From Microvelia longipes (taxonomy: Eukaryota > Arthropoda > Insecta > Hemiptera > Veliidae), in NCBI GenBank assembly GCA_018340805.1, contig JACMZG010000008.1, positions 14,338,989 through 14,402,988 of the forward strand: a stretch of DNA of 64,000 nt, given 5' to 3'. Positions 40,745 through 53,645 of the stretch are shown in pieces. The translations under genes and the position numbers were made by a program. Under the pieces are notes generated by a model, which was not told the DNA's origin, searched no databases, and saw nothing but the letters and a program-made list of their open reading frames with translations. Each line of letters begins with the position of its first letter. The first letter of the stretch is position 1.

Positions 40745-41092
40745 TTATAAAAAAAAACCTAGTAAAAGCCTAGGATCATAGGTCTTTGATGTATTCGTTA
40801 ATATAATATAAAAGTATATTTGATTGAATTCCTGTATTACTTTTTTAAGTTTTAAGAAACCCATCGCTATTACACCATAGATGTTTGGATATCTAATAAT
40901 CCTGAAGTCGAGTCTAGCGAGACTGAAATAAAACCACAAATACTTTGGATTACAATTTGATTCTAAGATCGAACTCAGTGAGACCGAAGTAATATCACCT
41001 TAGGTCTTGGATCATGACATTCTGAGGACGAGCGAAGCGAGTCTGACGTTGTGAGGAAATGTACTGCGGTACCCTGTACCCGATTTTTTCAA
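40745..41092 (+). repeat. Dispersed family B 3' part with several modules
   Basis: Three gagtctagcgagactga-type modules, the best being gaggacgagcgaagcgagtc at 41026, then ggtaccctgtacccgatttt at the end. Confidence 0.7.
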
Positions 41093-41099
41093 AAATGTT

Positions 41100-44000
41100 T
41101 AGTGATCATTGCTCTAGGTTTCTTCTTCTTCTTACACCGGGCGGGACAATTTAAATCCACCTTCATTAATCCTTAGAATAGAAAATCATGGTCCTAGACT
41201 TTTAAAAATGTCATCCACCCTTAGTAACCCGAATCCTTTAGGCTAAAGCTCACAAATCTTTCTTTGTTAACTACCACCCCAATCTGGTAACTTAGTTACT
41301 ACATTAGATAACCTCCAGAAATTGTATTCTGTAATACTAACAATTCTAAAATCTTAAGTGAGTTATAAGAAAACGGCTACCCATATCATCGACTCATAGT
41401 AATTTCCACTGAGTTATTGGTCGCCATACGCTCCTGTATATTGTTTAATAAAATAGTCTTTTTAAAAGAAGGAAAAGGCGTATGTGAAAAATAATAATAT
41501 AGAAAAAATTCTTCAGAATTTGGTAGCATAGGTTTTGGATACCTAATTTCTTAAATGTGATGCAGTTTCTGACACTATTTTCTTATATTATTCTCTTATT
41601 TAAATTTTAAGTTTCTTTATTTAGGCAAAGCTTACCGAAAAATATTGGTTGCTAAATTTAAAACTGCCTCATATTTTAAAGGATTTATTGTTATTAGAAA
41701 GTCTGAAGTGTTTCACCCATTAGTAATGGGAGTTATTTCAAATCCTCATGAATCAATCAAAGAATGCAGGATCCTAACAGTACAATAAACAGTAGGTTCT
41801 AAGAACCAGAATAGATAACAAAAAAAGAGAACCAGTCTTAAAAATTTATTAAATAGTTAAATTCCATGAAAGCATAATCCTTAACCCAACACAGGTTATC
41901 TAAATAAAATTTGGCCCGTAATGTATTATCTCTGAAATTGTATAATTATTTGAGGTGGAGATATTAAAAAGCTATAAAGAAAAATATTTTTGTGGAGAGA
42001 CTCCTTCCTTTTTTATCAGGCTTTTCTATTTAAATATTATATTATTTATATTTATACCATCATTTTGATTATACATGTATTATTTATTTATATATTTTAT
42101 ATATTATCGATTGTGTGACACCTTTTATAATTATAATATACTCTCATATTTTACCTGGGGGTAAAATTTATTGAATAATAAAAATTTATTTACTAAAATT
42201 TAAAAAAATGAATATGGTATATAGGAACTTAAGTATATTATATTTATGCGCCGATTTATAACTCGTGTTAAATGTCAAGGAAATTCGTCATTACACTAAT
42301 TCTGGATATGTCTTTAACTTAATAAGATGTTCAATAGACGTATCTAGTTTGTCAGTTTATAGTCTTAAAATTACAATCATTTGCATTGTAAACACCTCTT
42401 AATCAGCCATTTAACACTAAGAACTTCCTGGGTGTGACAATCAGTGTTGTTTCCATTTCACGGTCAATATCATTGTGATAATTATTTCTTTTGATTATTT
42501 AATATTGAAAATTAGACTAGAAGTAGTTGACATATAAAATGAATAAATTGGTTAGAGATAATGCTTTATTATTATGAGTTAATCCTGTTGTTAATCTTCG
42601 TAATATTATTACTATATTCATAGTTTGCTCGGTTTGTCATACTATAAATTCGGCGCGATGTATAATTTAATTATATCTGTTATTTATTGAAGTAAACCTT
42701 CTATCTAAAGAGTTGATAAAAATAAAAAAAAGAAACACTAGGCTACATTTTTATAAAAACGAAATAACATCTTTTAAAAAAAATACAAGTTAAAAAATTA
42801 AAAACTTGAATAAATGCTCGTAGTATTATGGTTACTTCATAGTTCATCAGTATTTATGTTGCAAAATATTTATTTTAAATTCAAAGCATAATTATTACAT
42901 TTTATTATTTATACATACAATGTGAAAGTCAATGGCCTAGGTATACCGGACGTTCCAATGTTTCATGTGAATCTGCACTTTATAAGTGGGAGTCAGACAA
43001 ACAGAGCGCCGCTCCATTGTACTTGTAAGCTTCGTGATGTCATAATTGTGGATTAAATAAGGTCGGTTGAAATGGAAAGTCGAGTTTCCGGAATGTCTGA
43101 CGAAGATGCAAATTGTTTTAAATGCACTTCTACTAAAACAATTAGCGTTTTTGTTCGACGAGACCTCTAGAGGGGAACGGGAAACTATTTTCACACTTAA
43201 TCTATCTGCAAAGGTTAAGGTTTATACTTTCTATTACTTGCATTAATAAGCATCATTTTCTCATGAAAAATTGCTAAAATAGGTATAAGCTTATTATCCT
43301 ATAAAATTGTGCATTTTTGAAAATAGTGTACGCGTGCGGAGTACATGGTGTTACGATTTTAATAACCTTAAATTAGTTTGTTTTTAAATCACCGAGTTCT
43401 ATAAAGTGGTAACCCCGAGAGAAGACGTAACCAATTTTTTAAATCTGATCATAGAGTTTGAAAGAATCCCAACAAGTCACGAAAATATAAGCCTCATCAA
43501 ACAGACTTCATCATGATAGGGACTAACCGAATTACAATTTTCCCTTACACAATTCGAAACATCGACGCTGCTTAATGCTGAACATATCTAGTCAATGTAA
43601 TAAAACCTAACGCTGGTCATCACAGCTTTTGGGTATCCAGTAGGGATTTCTAAAAGCCCTACACCCTTCAACTAAATTGAAAATTTCACAATATTCATGC
43701 AACGCACGTATTTGCTCTAAAATCTCAGCATTCTAATTAATTACAGCATCAATCAAATTAGCAAATTTAGTATCAACAACGACAGAGAAACTAGAAAAAT
43801 AGAATTTTATTAACGCAGAAAATAAAATATACATAAAACAGTCAAACTGTCACGAAATTCCTACACAACCACGAGCAATCACTTGGTGCATTTGTCTTTA
43901 AAGTTAACTTCGTGCATTGCAATGCATTCATCAGAAAAACGCTTATTATATTTTTTATTTTCGCTGGACTCCTGTTAGAAATCATGTTTTTGAAAAGTTA

Positions 44001-44980
44001 ACTTAAAAAATTTTTAAACTACATTATTTTTTTTAATTAAAGGGGACAATCGAACTAAGTGTTGTTATTTTGGGTTTTAGCATGCTGAACCAAATGAGAC
44101 CAGTTTCAGCACAATCTATGAGACCAAAATATACATACATAGATTTACATCGAACGTATTAAAAAAAAAGAATATTAGTGAGAGGGTCGATGGATGGATT
44201 ACTTATGTTGTTTTGTCGCTCAAGAACGCTTGAAATGGTTCTAACACAATCAACTTAAGTAGCCCACAAGGCGCGAGTGGATGGGGATAATTGATTGATA
44301 TTTCTGTAAAAATTTTCAATGAGTAAACTTTAATTCATAATTTTAGAAAAGTACTTTTATAATACCATAAAAAATCTAGAGCTAGAAAAATTTATTGTAC
44401 TCCAAATTAAGCACGTGCAATAATATTTGTTAGCTTTATCAATATTGTATTATCCCCGAAATGAATCGATACAACACCCAAACCAACGGAATCTGAATTG
44501 AATTAAATCATTACGATATGAAGTTGATAAAATTATTATCTGTAAAATCGATGTTAAAATTAATGTATGGACTTAACAATAATAATCTCTAGTTGGATTA
44601 AATTACCAATTATCCTACTACTGTAAAATTAATAACAGTCAATCATAGTAATATATTAGTATTTTAGTTGTTACAATTGATAAGCACACTTTATCAATTT
44701 TAGAATAATGAAAGTATCACAATTAAAATCATTATGCCCAGTAAGCATTAAAAAGGTTAGGAATATATTCTGTTAACTGAATATAACGCTCTCCAAAAAA
44801 TAATCGAGAGCATTAGGTTTTAGCGGATTCTCATAAGTAAATAAGTTTTTTTCTTAACACCGCGTGTTAAGTATTGGGTATTTTAGTTTATGATGTGTTG
44901 TAGTATGTATGTATGATTATGGGCTTTACTTATCTTATTAGATAAGAATAATTAAGTTATTTAATTATGTAATTATTAAA
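41100..44980. other. No gene recognised
   Basis: Nearly 4 kb of AT-rich DNA. The only ORF above 80 codons (42937-43194, minus) has no recognisable domain and no usable splice context I could confirm. Confidence 0.45.
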
Positions 44981-44988
44981 AATACATG

Positions 44989-45062
44989 TTTTATATAATT
45001 AATTATATAAAATGTGATTTAACATAAAATGTTAAATCACACCTATAATGTAATTATAGGTG
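44989..45062. repeat. Three back-to-back perfect hairpins
   Basis: tttatataattaattatataaa; gtgatttaacat-aaa-atgttaaatcac; cacctataat-gta-attataggtg. Each is a perfect inverted repeat and the last two overlap by two or three bases. Confidence 0.85.
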
Positions 45063-45074
45063 AAATAATTTACC

Positions 45075-45480
45075 TAATTTCAATTTGGTATATAGGAAAA
45101 TTATTGTGTTTGCGAGAAATTATATTGTATGTGTCACCGGAATTATCCTTTTCAGGTATTTTAAAGGCCTCCTGAGTGGTTTCCACAAAGTTGTCTGTCT
45201 GTATGTGTGTCTGTGTCTTTCTGTACAATGTATTTATGCTAGAGAGTTGAAACTTACACAAATACAAAAATCAGTCTACCGCTGTAGTTGTGATTTTTAC
45301 CGCGAAAAATCATAAATCTCGGAAAAATGATGCGATCGTCATCACATAGCGACTGAAATTAATTGTTTATCGACCGTGTTTTGAGTTTTCCAGTAGGTTC
45401 TCACGATATTTCGACTTTTAGTCACTTAGAGTGGTCAGTACGACCCTGGACCAGTTTTATTCGCGCATAAAAATACATAA
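45075..45480 (+). repeat. Dispersed family B, 5' and middle part
   Basis: tttggtatataggaaaatta, then gtcaccggaattatcctttt, ggcctcctgagtggtttcc and gagagttgaaacttacac. The gagcgaag modules and 3' end are missing. Confidence 0.7.
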
Positions 45481-46869
45481 ATAAGAACCTTTTCGCGGCA
45501 AAATATTTTAAACCTTAATTTTAGCAATTTTTTTAACATTTTGCTAAAAACCGAATTATAACGTCAAAAAATTTTTATCATATGACTTGTGCACGTTTTT
45601 TTAAAAAATACAACGAAATCGTATTTCGTAGTATTATTAGTATTTAGTTGTATTAAAAAAAATCTATTTATTTTTGATTTATTCATTACTAGATTTGCAA
45701 TTCATTACATGCATAACTTAATTAAGTGAATTCAGGATAACGACTTCAGATTCTTCATACTTCTTCATACTTTTAATGATGGTTGAGGATTGTAAGAAAT
45801 CGAAAAGAGCGTGTTTTTCTCGTTCAACATTGTTAGATCACCATCTTATTAGTATCAACTTTAGTTTTAAATAAAATCTGATGTTTAAACCTAGTTCCCA
45901 AAGGCTAAAAATAAGAGGCATTAAGTTTTTAAGTAACGAATCGATAGCAACCCCATTCAACAACATTTTTGCCAATTGCGATATTTATTCACACAAAAAA
46001 TGATATATCACAGACACTAGGTGTGCTAAACTGTTGACACGGGAAGTGTATTATTATTTTGGCTCCTACAAGATTTCTCGATCGTATGCATTATTCTTCT
46101 TAAAACTTTCATCATTTTTTATGCCGTGAGAAATAGTCTGACCGCAGAACAAATAAACTTGAAGTGGGTTCAATCTATTATACGTTCAAAGCGTCTACAC
46201 ACATTTATAAACTATGTATTAATATTTTATTATGAGATAGTTAATTAACTTATTTATTGTTTTTAAGAACAAAAATCTATCTGACTTACATAATTGTAAA
46301 CGAAATAATAATTCTTAAAATTTTTAATGTATTCACAGAAATAATCCTAATAAATTGTGGAATCACATAAAAATGGTTTTATTTCGTAACCTATGGAGAC
46401 TTTTAAGTGATTTCTAATGTATTTTTGTTTTTCCTTGAATTTTTTTTGCAATACTGAATTGTAGAAAACAATCACACAAACTTAATTCTAGTGAAGTGTT
46501 TGAGACGTGTAATTAAAACTTCATTTAATCGAGGTCATTCGTTTAAAATCTAGAGAAGTGTTCTATTAATGTAGGAAGGCAGCGATGAGGAAAGGGCCTT
46601 TAAACAATATATTGTCGACTTCATAAACTTTAATCTTCAATATCTCAGACCTGCTTATAATTTTATCGGTTCTAGCTATGCTAATTCTGTTAAGAATTTA
46701 TGCCTCAGTTAAGTTTCGAGCATATAATTCCAACCAAATTTTCTACCTTTATGAAAGTTCAAGAATTCTTGGTTATACACCTTAACATCACAGAGAAGTA
46801 AATTAGGACGTACGTGGTGGCACTAATAAAATATTAGCACATGTACATCAAAATGGACGTATAATCTAT

Positions 46870-47625
46870 TTTTATCCGTTTTAGGTGTTTGAAGTTCTCC
46901 AGAGTGGTTTTCACAAAGTTGTTTGTCTGTCTGTCAGACAGACAAACATTATCATCATAGCTCCCAGCATATTTATGCTAAAGGGTTGAAACATTATACT
47001 AAAATCAATCTTTAGGTCTAATTATGATACCCGGAAAATTTATATGACGTCATATAATTATTTATATGACGTCATTAACCGGAAAAAATTACTACAAGAA
47101 TTCTGAAAATTCATAAAAAGCGGAAAAATATATTGATTAACTTGAGATATGGCACGCCTAGTACCAATTTAGAAGACCAACATTGGGCCAAGTTTCATCT
47201 CGTTATCAGCATTATTTTAATTTTTATTGAATGACATGTATACGGCTTTTAAAATATTATTTAAAATCTAAAAATACTTGAATTGAGTGGGAATTTCGTT
47301 CAATTGCATCTCTTTACGTAACAAATATGTATGCTAAGTTTTGTTTCAATACGGCAAGTATATCTACGGTTTTCGTAAGATCATAATTTTAAAAGATAAA
47401 GCAACATCCAGCGAGAACAGTACTTGAATAGGGAACCGCTGGGAATAAACCAATATGAGTTTCCTGTCCAAGGACGGCGTAGCGAGTCCAAACAATTTTT
47501 GCAGTATGATTTAGATGATTTTTGTATTTTGAGGACGAAGCGAAGCGAATCCTTAAGAATATTGAGATTAATCGTAGTGAATTCGATTTGGTGAGGAAAA
47601 GTTACGAGGTATCCCAGACCCGATG
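46870..47625 (+). repeat. Dispersed family B, near full length
   Basis: From tccgttttaggtgtttgaag to ggtatcccagacccgatgt, with a perfect palindrome in the gtctgtctgtc stretch (46921-46947) and gaggacgaagcgaagcgaat near 47531. Confidence 0.75.
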
Positions 47626-47639
47626 TTTTATGTTAGTTA

Positions 47640-48660
47640 TGACACAAGGCAGCCAACATTGGTATGAAGAAACTGTTTAAATCGCAAAACACAAGTTTAT
47701 TTTAGTTTGAATCCTGGCTAAACTTAACCCCTTTGGCTCTATTATACAGATTAATAAAATAAATGTTGATACCCTATAGATTAATTAAACCTGTAAAGAC
47801 AGTGTAAAGGGCTAATCAATAAAATAAGAATTTATTCACACTCATTTAAATGTTTCATACTAAAATTAAATTGGGTACCTCAAAATACACTTTTTTTCCA
47901 ATTATAAGTAAACCTTTTAGGTTTATAGGTTAAACGAATTAGATTCCATTGAATTTACATATTAAGTTACGAGGAGTTAAATTTATTATCACCATTCACT
48001 TAAAATAAAATTTGATCTGAAATCAGATCTATTATATTACTCAAAACTATTATTGCATTACTCAATTTTTAATGTAAAGAAAAAGGTCAACAATTATAAT
48101 AAAAGTACAATTTAAAGTTTTTATATAATAGCAGAGCACATTTTTTACATACAGGACTCTTAACAATGGTAAAGGATATAGCATAAAATAACTGTGCCAT
48201 TGGAACAAGTTGTAAATCTAATTCTTTTGTCATTCTGATCATGTTTTGGTGAGAAGTACAGTACAACTGCGGAAGTTGAATAGACACGATGTTCGCACCA
48301 AACCATCTCTATTACAGAATCTAATAGAATAAATTATTATTTTGGCTACGAAGTCAAGTAAGTGACTTCCTATTTTATTTAATTTACAACTGAAAGAAAG
48401 TTTTCGGGGATTTGGTTTTTTTATTCAACAAATTTTACTTTCCATCACGAATGTGTATTTTTTAGAAATAGAATATTTATTTACAATAAGATCCGTCTTT
48501 TAATACAAACCGTTTAGTATTTGTAGATTACATAAATGTCGTAATTATTTGTGGCTTTCACTTATATTTTAGTTTACATCGGAAATATAAATATGCATAC
48601 GTTTTATTTCAATTGATATTTTATGACTGAATTAAGACATGGCAGTGCTCAAGTAGTGTC
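47640..48660. other. No gene recognised
   Basis: AT-rich, chance ORFs only. Confidence 0.45.
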
Positions 48661-48664
48661 AATA

Positions 48665-48961
48665 TTAGTGTTCATTACACATGTAACTTCTTATCTTAAT
48701 AGGTGAAAATCTGAATCGCATAAATTGTTCAACAGTAATATTAAATTCTTTAAAAAAATCCTTGCAAATTAAGGGCAGCCCACAATTGTTTATTTCTAAC
48801 CTATCTAAATGTTGTCGGACCACTTCTGTTAAACAGGATAAAACAGGATTAAGGTTAATGGATGACATCTGGGAATATAGTAATAATTTTAATGCCCGTT
48901 TAGATCCTTGTGGCTCATTAGGGAAAACTTCTGGGGGAACCACCCCAGTTGATGGTGGCAA
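48665..48961 (-). CDS. Unidentified 98-codon ORF
   Basis: Proline-rich start, then a helical-looking body with GSKRALKLLL, SCLTEVVRQHLDRL and NNCGLPLICKDFFKEF. Composition is less biased than chance ORFs around it, which suggests a real or formerly real coding piece, perhaps transposon-derived. No domain recognised and no flanking exon found. Confidence 0.25.
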   Translation of the reverse strand: MPPSTGVVPPEVFPNEPQGSKRALKLLLYSQMSSINLNPVLSCLTEVVRQHLDRLEINNCGLPLICKDFFKEFNITVEQFMRFRFSPIKIRSYMCNEH

Positions 48962-49059
48962 CTGTTACGCTACAAATTTATTATATTGTTTAGTTGTTGT
49001 TATTGTTAACATTTTATTATTTATTTATTATTGAACAAATTGAGAGAGTAATTGGGAGC

Positions 49060-49292
49060 AGACGTAGTGTCAAATTTCAGTTAGCAACCGCTTTAACAGC
49101 CTTGACCTCGGAGGCGGCCTATCGGTTTAAAGACGAGCTAAACGAGTTTGAAGATACGCTGCGATGTATATGAGTTAGGTGTTTTTCATGTGCTCATGAA
49201 GAACCAAGCAAATCCAAACTTGTAAGAATGTGAGTAAGGAATGCGATTAGAAAATAAAAGATCCGAGGTATCTCGTACCCAATTATATTGTT
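49060..49292 (+). repeat. Dispersed family B 3' part, diverged
   Basis: gacgagctaaacgagtttga near 49132 and gatccgaggtatctcgtac then ccaatta at the end. Confidence 0.55.
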
Positions 49293-49502
49293 AAAAGATA
49301 TCTCCAATTACTATATTGGAGATAGGAAAGAAATTTTTTTGTATTACTTATTGTAAGTGCTGTAAAAATAAAACGTGATTAAAAAGAATGGAATTGGAAA
49401 ACAAAAAGTAAAATGTACCTCTTAATGATTTTTTAGCGAATTTTCTTTGAAAAAAACCCCCTCAGAGGTCCCTGATCTCGAAAAAATACGTTTTTACTTA
49501 TA

Positions 49503-49554
49503 CTATATTATATATATATATATATTATATATTATATATATATATATATATATA

Positions 49555-49600
<46 letters not shown>
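49503..49600. repeat. (TA)n microsatellite
   Basis: Interrupted TA tract ending in a short TG run. Confidence 0.95.
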
Positions 49601-49605
<5 letters not shown>

Positions 49606-50039
49606 TTGTGTGTGTATAGACAGTTTCTTGTAAACACACTATCTTTTGAAGGATAACTTTTTTTTAAACTTAATACAAAACTTTAAACTAGGTACAAAAA
49701 TCAACCTTGAGGAGGTCACGGACCCTATTGATGAAAACCAGCAAAAGTCAGCAAAATTAAAAATACTAACCGGTAAATTCAATTAATATTTTCCGCCGAA
49801 AAATGTGTCTTTATATTGTTTTTGGGGCACTAAATCGAATGAAACCGATCGAATGAAATGTGAGCGACCACTCTTAATGACCAAAAAGTCGAAAAAACCA
49901 TAATAAATTACCTGAAACCAAAATTACGGTCCATAAAAAATTAAATTTCGAATAGGGTGGCATTTTTCTGTTTTTTTGGGCGCTGAATTAAAAAAACGGT
50001 CCAAAGTCGACATGGCCACTCTAAGTGACCAAAAAGTCG

Positions 50040-50706
50040 AAAAATTGGTGATCAATTACCAGAAAATCTAAAATACGGCCGGTAAACTACATAGTTCAAG
50101 TGGGGAGTCTTTTTAGATTGTTTTGGGCTTGTGAGTTGAATGAAAGCGGTCCGAAGTCGATACGTGCACTTATAGCCAGGGTACCTGGGTTCGAATCCTG
50201 GTAAGGACGATGATTTTTATCGTTTTTATATTATTGAAGTATATAACTACTAAATAATTCTGGCGCGTTGGTTTGCATGTCTGGCGAATTTCCTTTGGAA
50301 TGCGTGTTTCCGTGTTTAAGATTCCGGTTTATGCTTTATAACTTGAGCTGTTACTTAATTATCAAGCTAACTCATTTTTTCTATATTTTTCAAATTTTGT
50401 AAAGGAAATGCGCTAAAACCTGTAAAGAACCCAACCAAGAAACCAACTCAGCATTAAACTAGTGCTAATAATGGTGTGCAAAGCAAATTATAGAGGCATA
50501 GTTTTGTATAGCCAAAAGGATAAATGTGGTCATTTCCTTTGAAAAATACAGAATTATTGTGTTACGAGTAGTGCTTGATAATTGAGTAACTGATTAAGTT
50601 CTAAAGCATAAACCGGAACCTTAAGCAAAAATGCGTAGTTAAGCACAGAAATATGCATTCCAAAGAAAATTCGCCTGACATGCGGACCACCTCGCCAAAA
50701 TATTTT
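50040..50706 (+). repeat. Family A repeat, most complete copy, with B-box segment
   Basis: Front half matches 4380-4560, including gtacctgggttcgaatcctg with the B-box ggttcgaatcc near 50188. The foldback starts near 50256 (ttctggcgcgttggtttgca) and ends at 50706 (gcatgcggaccacctcgcc). Arms are about 150 bp. No ORF. Confidence 0.8.
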
Positions 50707-51386
50707 AAAGTTAATACCTTTTGGTGTTTATTTTTTAAAAACACTATCATAAAAACACTATCATTTTAAATATTACTATGGGTTTTAAACTTATAGCAAT
50801 AGTTAAAATGACAGTGTAAAATGTTAAGTCATACATGACTTCAACCATATCTATGGCTGTCACTTTGATCTATTCATGTTCAGTGCAAACTTCTAAATTT
50901 CAAGTTCTGTATTACCCCCGCGTTGTCGCAATGACAGCGACAGTTACAGATAAAGTAGGTTAGATAATTAAGTAAGAAAGACTTGAATATTAATTAAGCT
51001 ACTGTACTTAGCTAAATGCTCATCTCTTTATCTACTTAAGAAAACAAATACTGAAGACAATTAGTTAGTTAACTGTAATTAGTAAGTAGTGACAAACTAA
51101 AATCCGGTAATTAAAACTTTAAAATACTTTTAAGTGTATAAAGGATTATGCTTTCGTAAAGTCTTGTTTTTTTGTAATGAATATACGATTCATTCATCGT
51201 CACATCAAACACATAGACTTTGAAAAAAACACTGCAGAACCAGAAATAGTCTCTACTTTATATTAATAAAATACATGAATAAGGAATTTAATCAGTTTAT
51301 TGTACATCTATAATCGAAAAGTTACTGTTCTTTAAAAAATGGTTTCCTATGATAATCTTTTTAGATAATTTTTGATTGTGTAATTG

Positions 51387-51577
51387 ATGCCAGTTCTTTT
51401 ACCGGTGTGTATTGCTTTGTTGCAGATATTGCTATTGCTAGGAGCAAGGTATAGTTTAGCGAATCCCTGCTACGAGTACGGATGTCACAAACCATACGTG
51501 CCGGCGCCTCCTGGTAAAACACCCCACTGTGCCAAGCATGGAACTACATTTTGTGAATCTGTAGATCGTTACCCACA
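51387..51577 (+). CDS. Spaetzle-like exon with signal peptide
   Basis: ATG at 51387 (the in-frame TTG at 51384 is not needed). Donor CA|gtgagt, phase 2. If the acceptor at 51425 is used instead, the signal peptide would come from an unseen upstream exon. Confidence 0.7.
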
Positions 51578-53108
51578 GTGAGTAATGACTTATTTCATTT
51601 ATTTAGTGTCTAAATAAGTGGACTCTTCCCTTATGAAGGCGGGAGGGAATATTACGTTCTTCTTCATTTCTTTACATTTGTGTCTGGGACCTTTTATTGC
51701 TTTATAAAGTTTCAATTTAAGAAGTACGTTAAAAGTCGTAAATTCATTTTAAAGCCATTAAAATTTAGGAAATGAAGCTTCATTTCCTAATTTGTTATGA
51801 CAGGACTTCTAGTCCTGTCATAACAAGACAGAGAATTAAGAACATAAGAGGTCTTATACACTTTTACTTCTAGTCCTGTCATGATAAAGCAAAGAGTTAA
51901 GATCATAAGAGAAGCGTCTTAAGGTCTTAATCACTTTTACTTCTAATCCTGTCATGACAGAGGAGAATTAAGATCATAAGAGAAGCGTCGTAAGGAAAGC
52001 GTCTTAAGGCAAAGAATGAAGAACTAAAGAGAAGGTCAAGGCACAACATCAAAATAAAATTTTACGGATCGATTGACCACCTATAGTTGTACATCTGTCT
52101 TAAATCAATTCAATAACTAAAAATTTCGATTTTTGAATGAATCTGCAAAATATGTTATCGAGGTCTGAAAAATGTAATCTTCCGGGTTGTACAACTAGAC
52201 CTAAAGTCTGATTTTTGTTTCAACTCTCTGCCATAAACATAGCGAAAGTTAGGTGACACAGACAGACAGACAAACAAACACGACACAGACAACACACACA
52301 GGGACCAGACAGACAAACACACACAGAGACAGACAAACAACACAGACAGACAGAAAACACACAAGACACAGACAGACAAAACAACACAACAGACAGACAG
52401 CAACAAACACAGACAACAGACAGACAGCATGATGAAAACCACTTATAACGTCATGAAAATGCTTGAGACGGATAATTATAGTGAAATCTTGGTTTCGGAT
52501 TTTTAGGGCAACGGTATATTTAAAGTATAAGAAAAAGTATTGTGTCCTTACACCTACGATATTAAAGGGTAAGAAAAAGTGATTAGAGTAAATAAAAATT
52601 ACAACAATTTAAATTGATCGTAGTGCAAACGCATGCATAAAATAAAAAGAATAACTAAGCAAGAACTGGATTGGTAAGCAAAAAAGCAAGCATTCAATAG
52701 GAAATTCGCCCTGCATGCGGATCCCCGCCCCAATTATTTTCCTACGTTTCATTTTTTTATGTTTTTATAAGTCTATGATATGATATCCTACATTCAAATA
52801 ACTTTAACAAAATGCTAAACAGGTTCGATGAAGCTAAACAGAAGCAGTTAAAGGTCAGAGAAAATATTCCTTGTAAATCAAATAAATCTTTCTTTTACTT
52901 TCTCGTAAAGCTAATAAAAATGTTAAACTGGCGTTATATCAAAAGTTCACACTGATATATGTCGTCATGTATCAAAACAAGAAAACATATCTTCTTGTTT
53001 TGATACATGACTGTCCCAAATGAAGAATACTCTTATAGGGTTAGAGTACTAGAAAGAAGATGGCTTTTTCAAAAGGCAGACTTATTAACCAAGTATATAT
53101 GAATAGTA

Positions 53109-53156
<48 letters not shown>

Positions 53157-53242
53157 TTGTGTGTTATATATTTATATATATATATATATTATAATATATA
53201 TTATATAATATATATATAATATGTGTATATATTATGATTATA

Positions 53243-53290
<48 letters not shown>

Positions 53291-53456
53291 TGTTGTTAGT
53301 ATTTGTCTCCATTATAATTGATAATTTTTAAATATATGACACAGGATGGGACGTAATAAATTTGCTAAGGAAGGCGAAATATAGTTATAATGCAAAATTA
53401 AGAAATTTATTACGTCCCATCCGTGTCATATTTAATATTATATTATATTTATATAT

Positions 53457-53494
<38 letters not shown>

Positions 53495-53599
53495 ATATAT
53501 ATATATATAATATATATTTATAATGTATATATATTATATTATATATATATTATATATATATATATATATATAATTAATTATATTATATATGTATTATTT

Positions 53600-53645
<46 letters not shown>

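Noticed and set aside
42937..43194. 85-codon minus ORF as a gene
   Set aside because: No domain, no splice context, composition like surrounding chance ORFs.
45085..45315. 76-codon + strand ORF with a VCLYVCLCLSVQC stretch
   Set aside because: Translation of the gtctgtctgt block of a family B repeat; similar ORFs appear at other copies.
52155..52442. Minus-strand Cys/Leu/Val-rich ORF
   Set aside because: Translation of the CAGA/CAAACA microsatellite.
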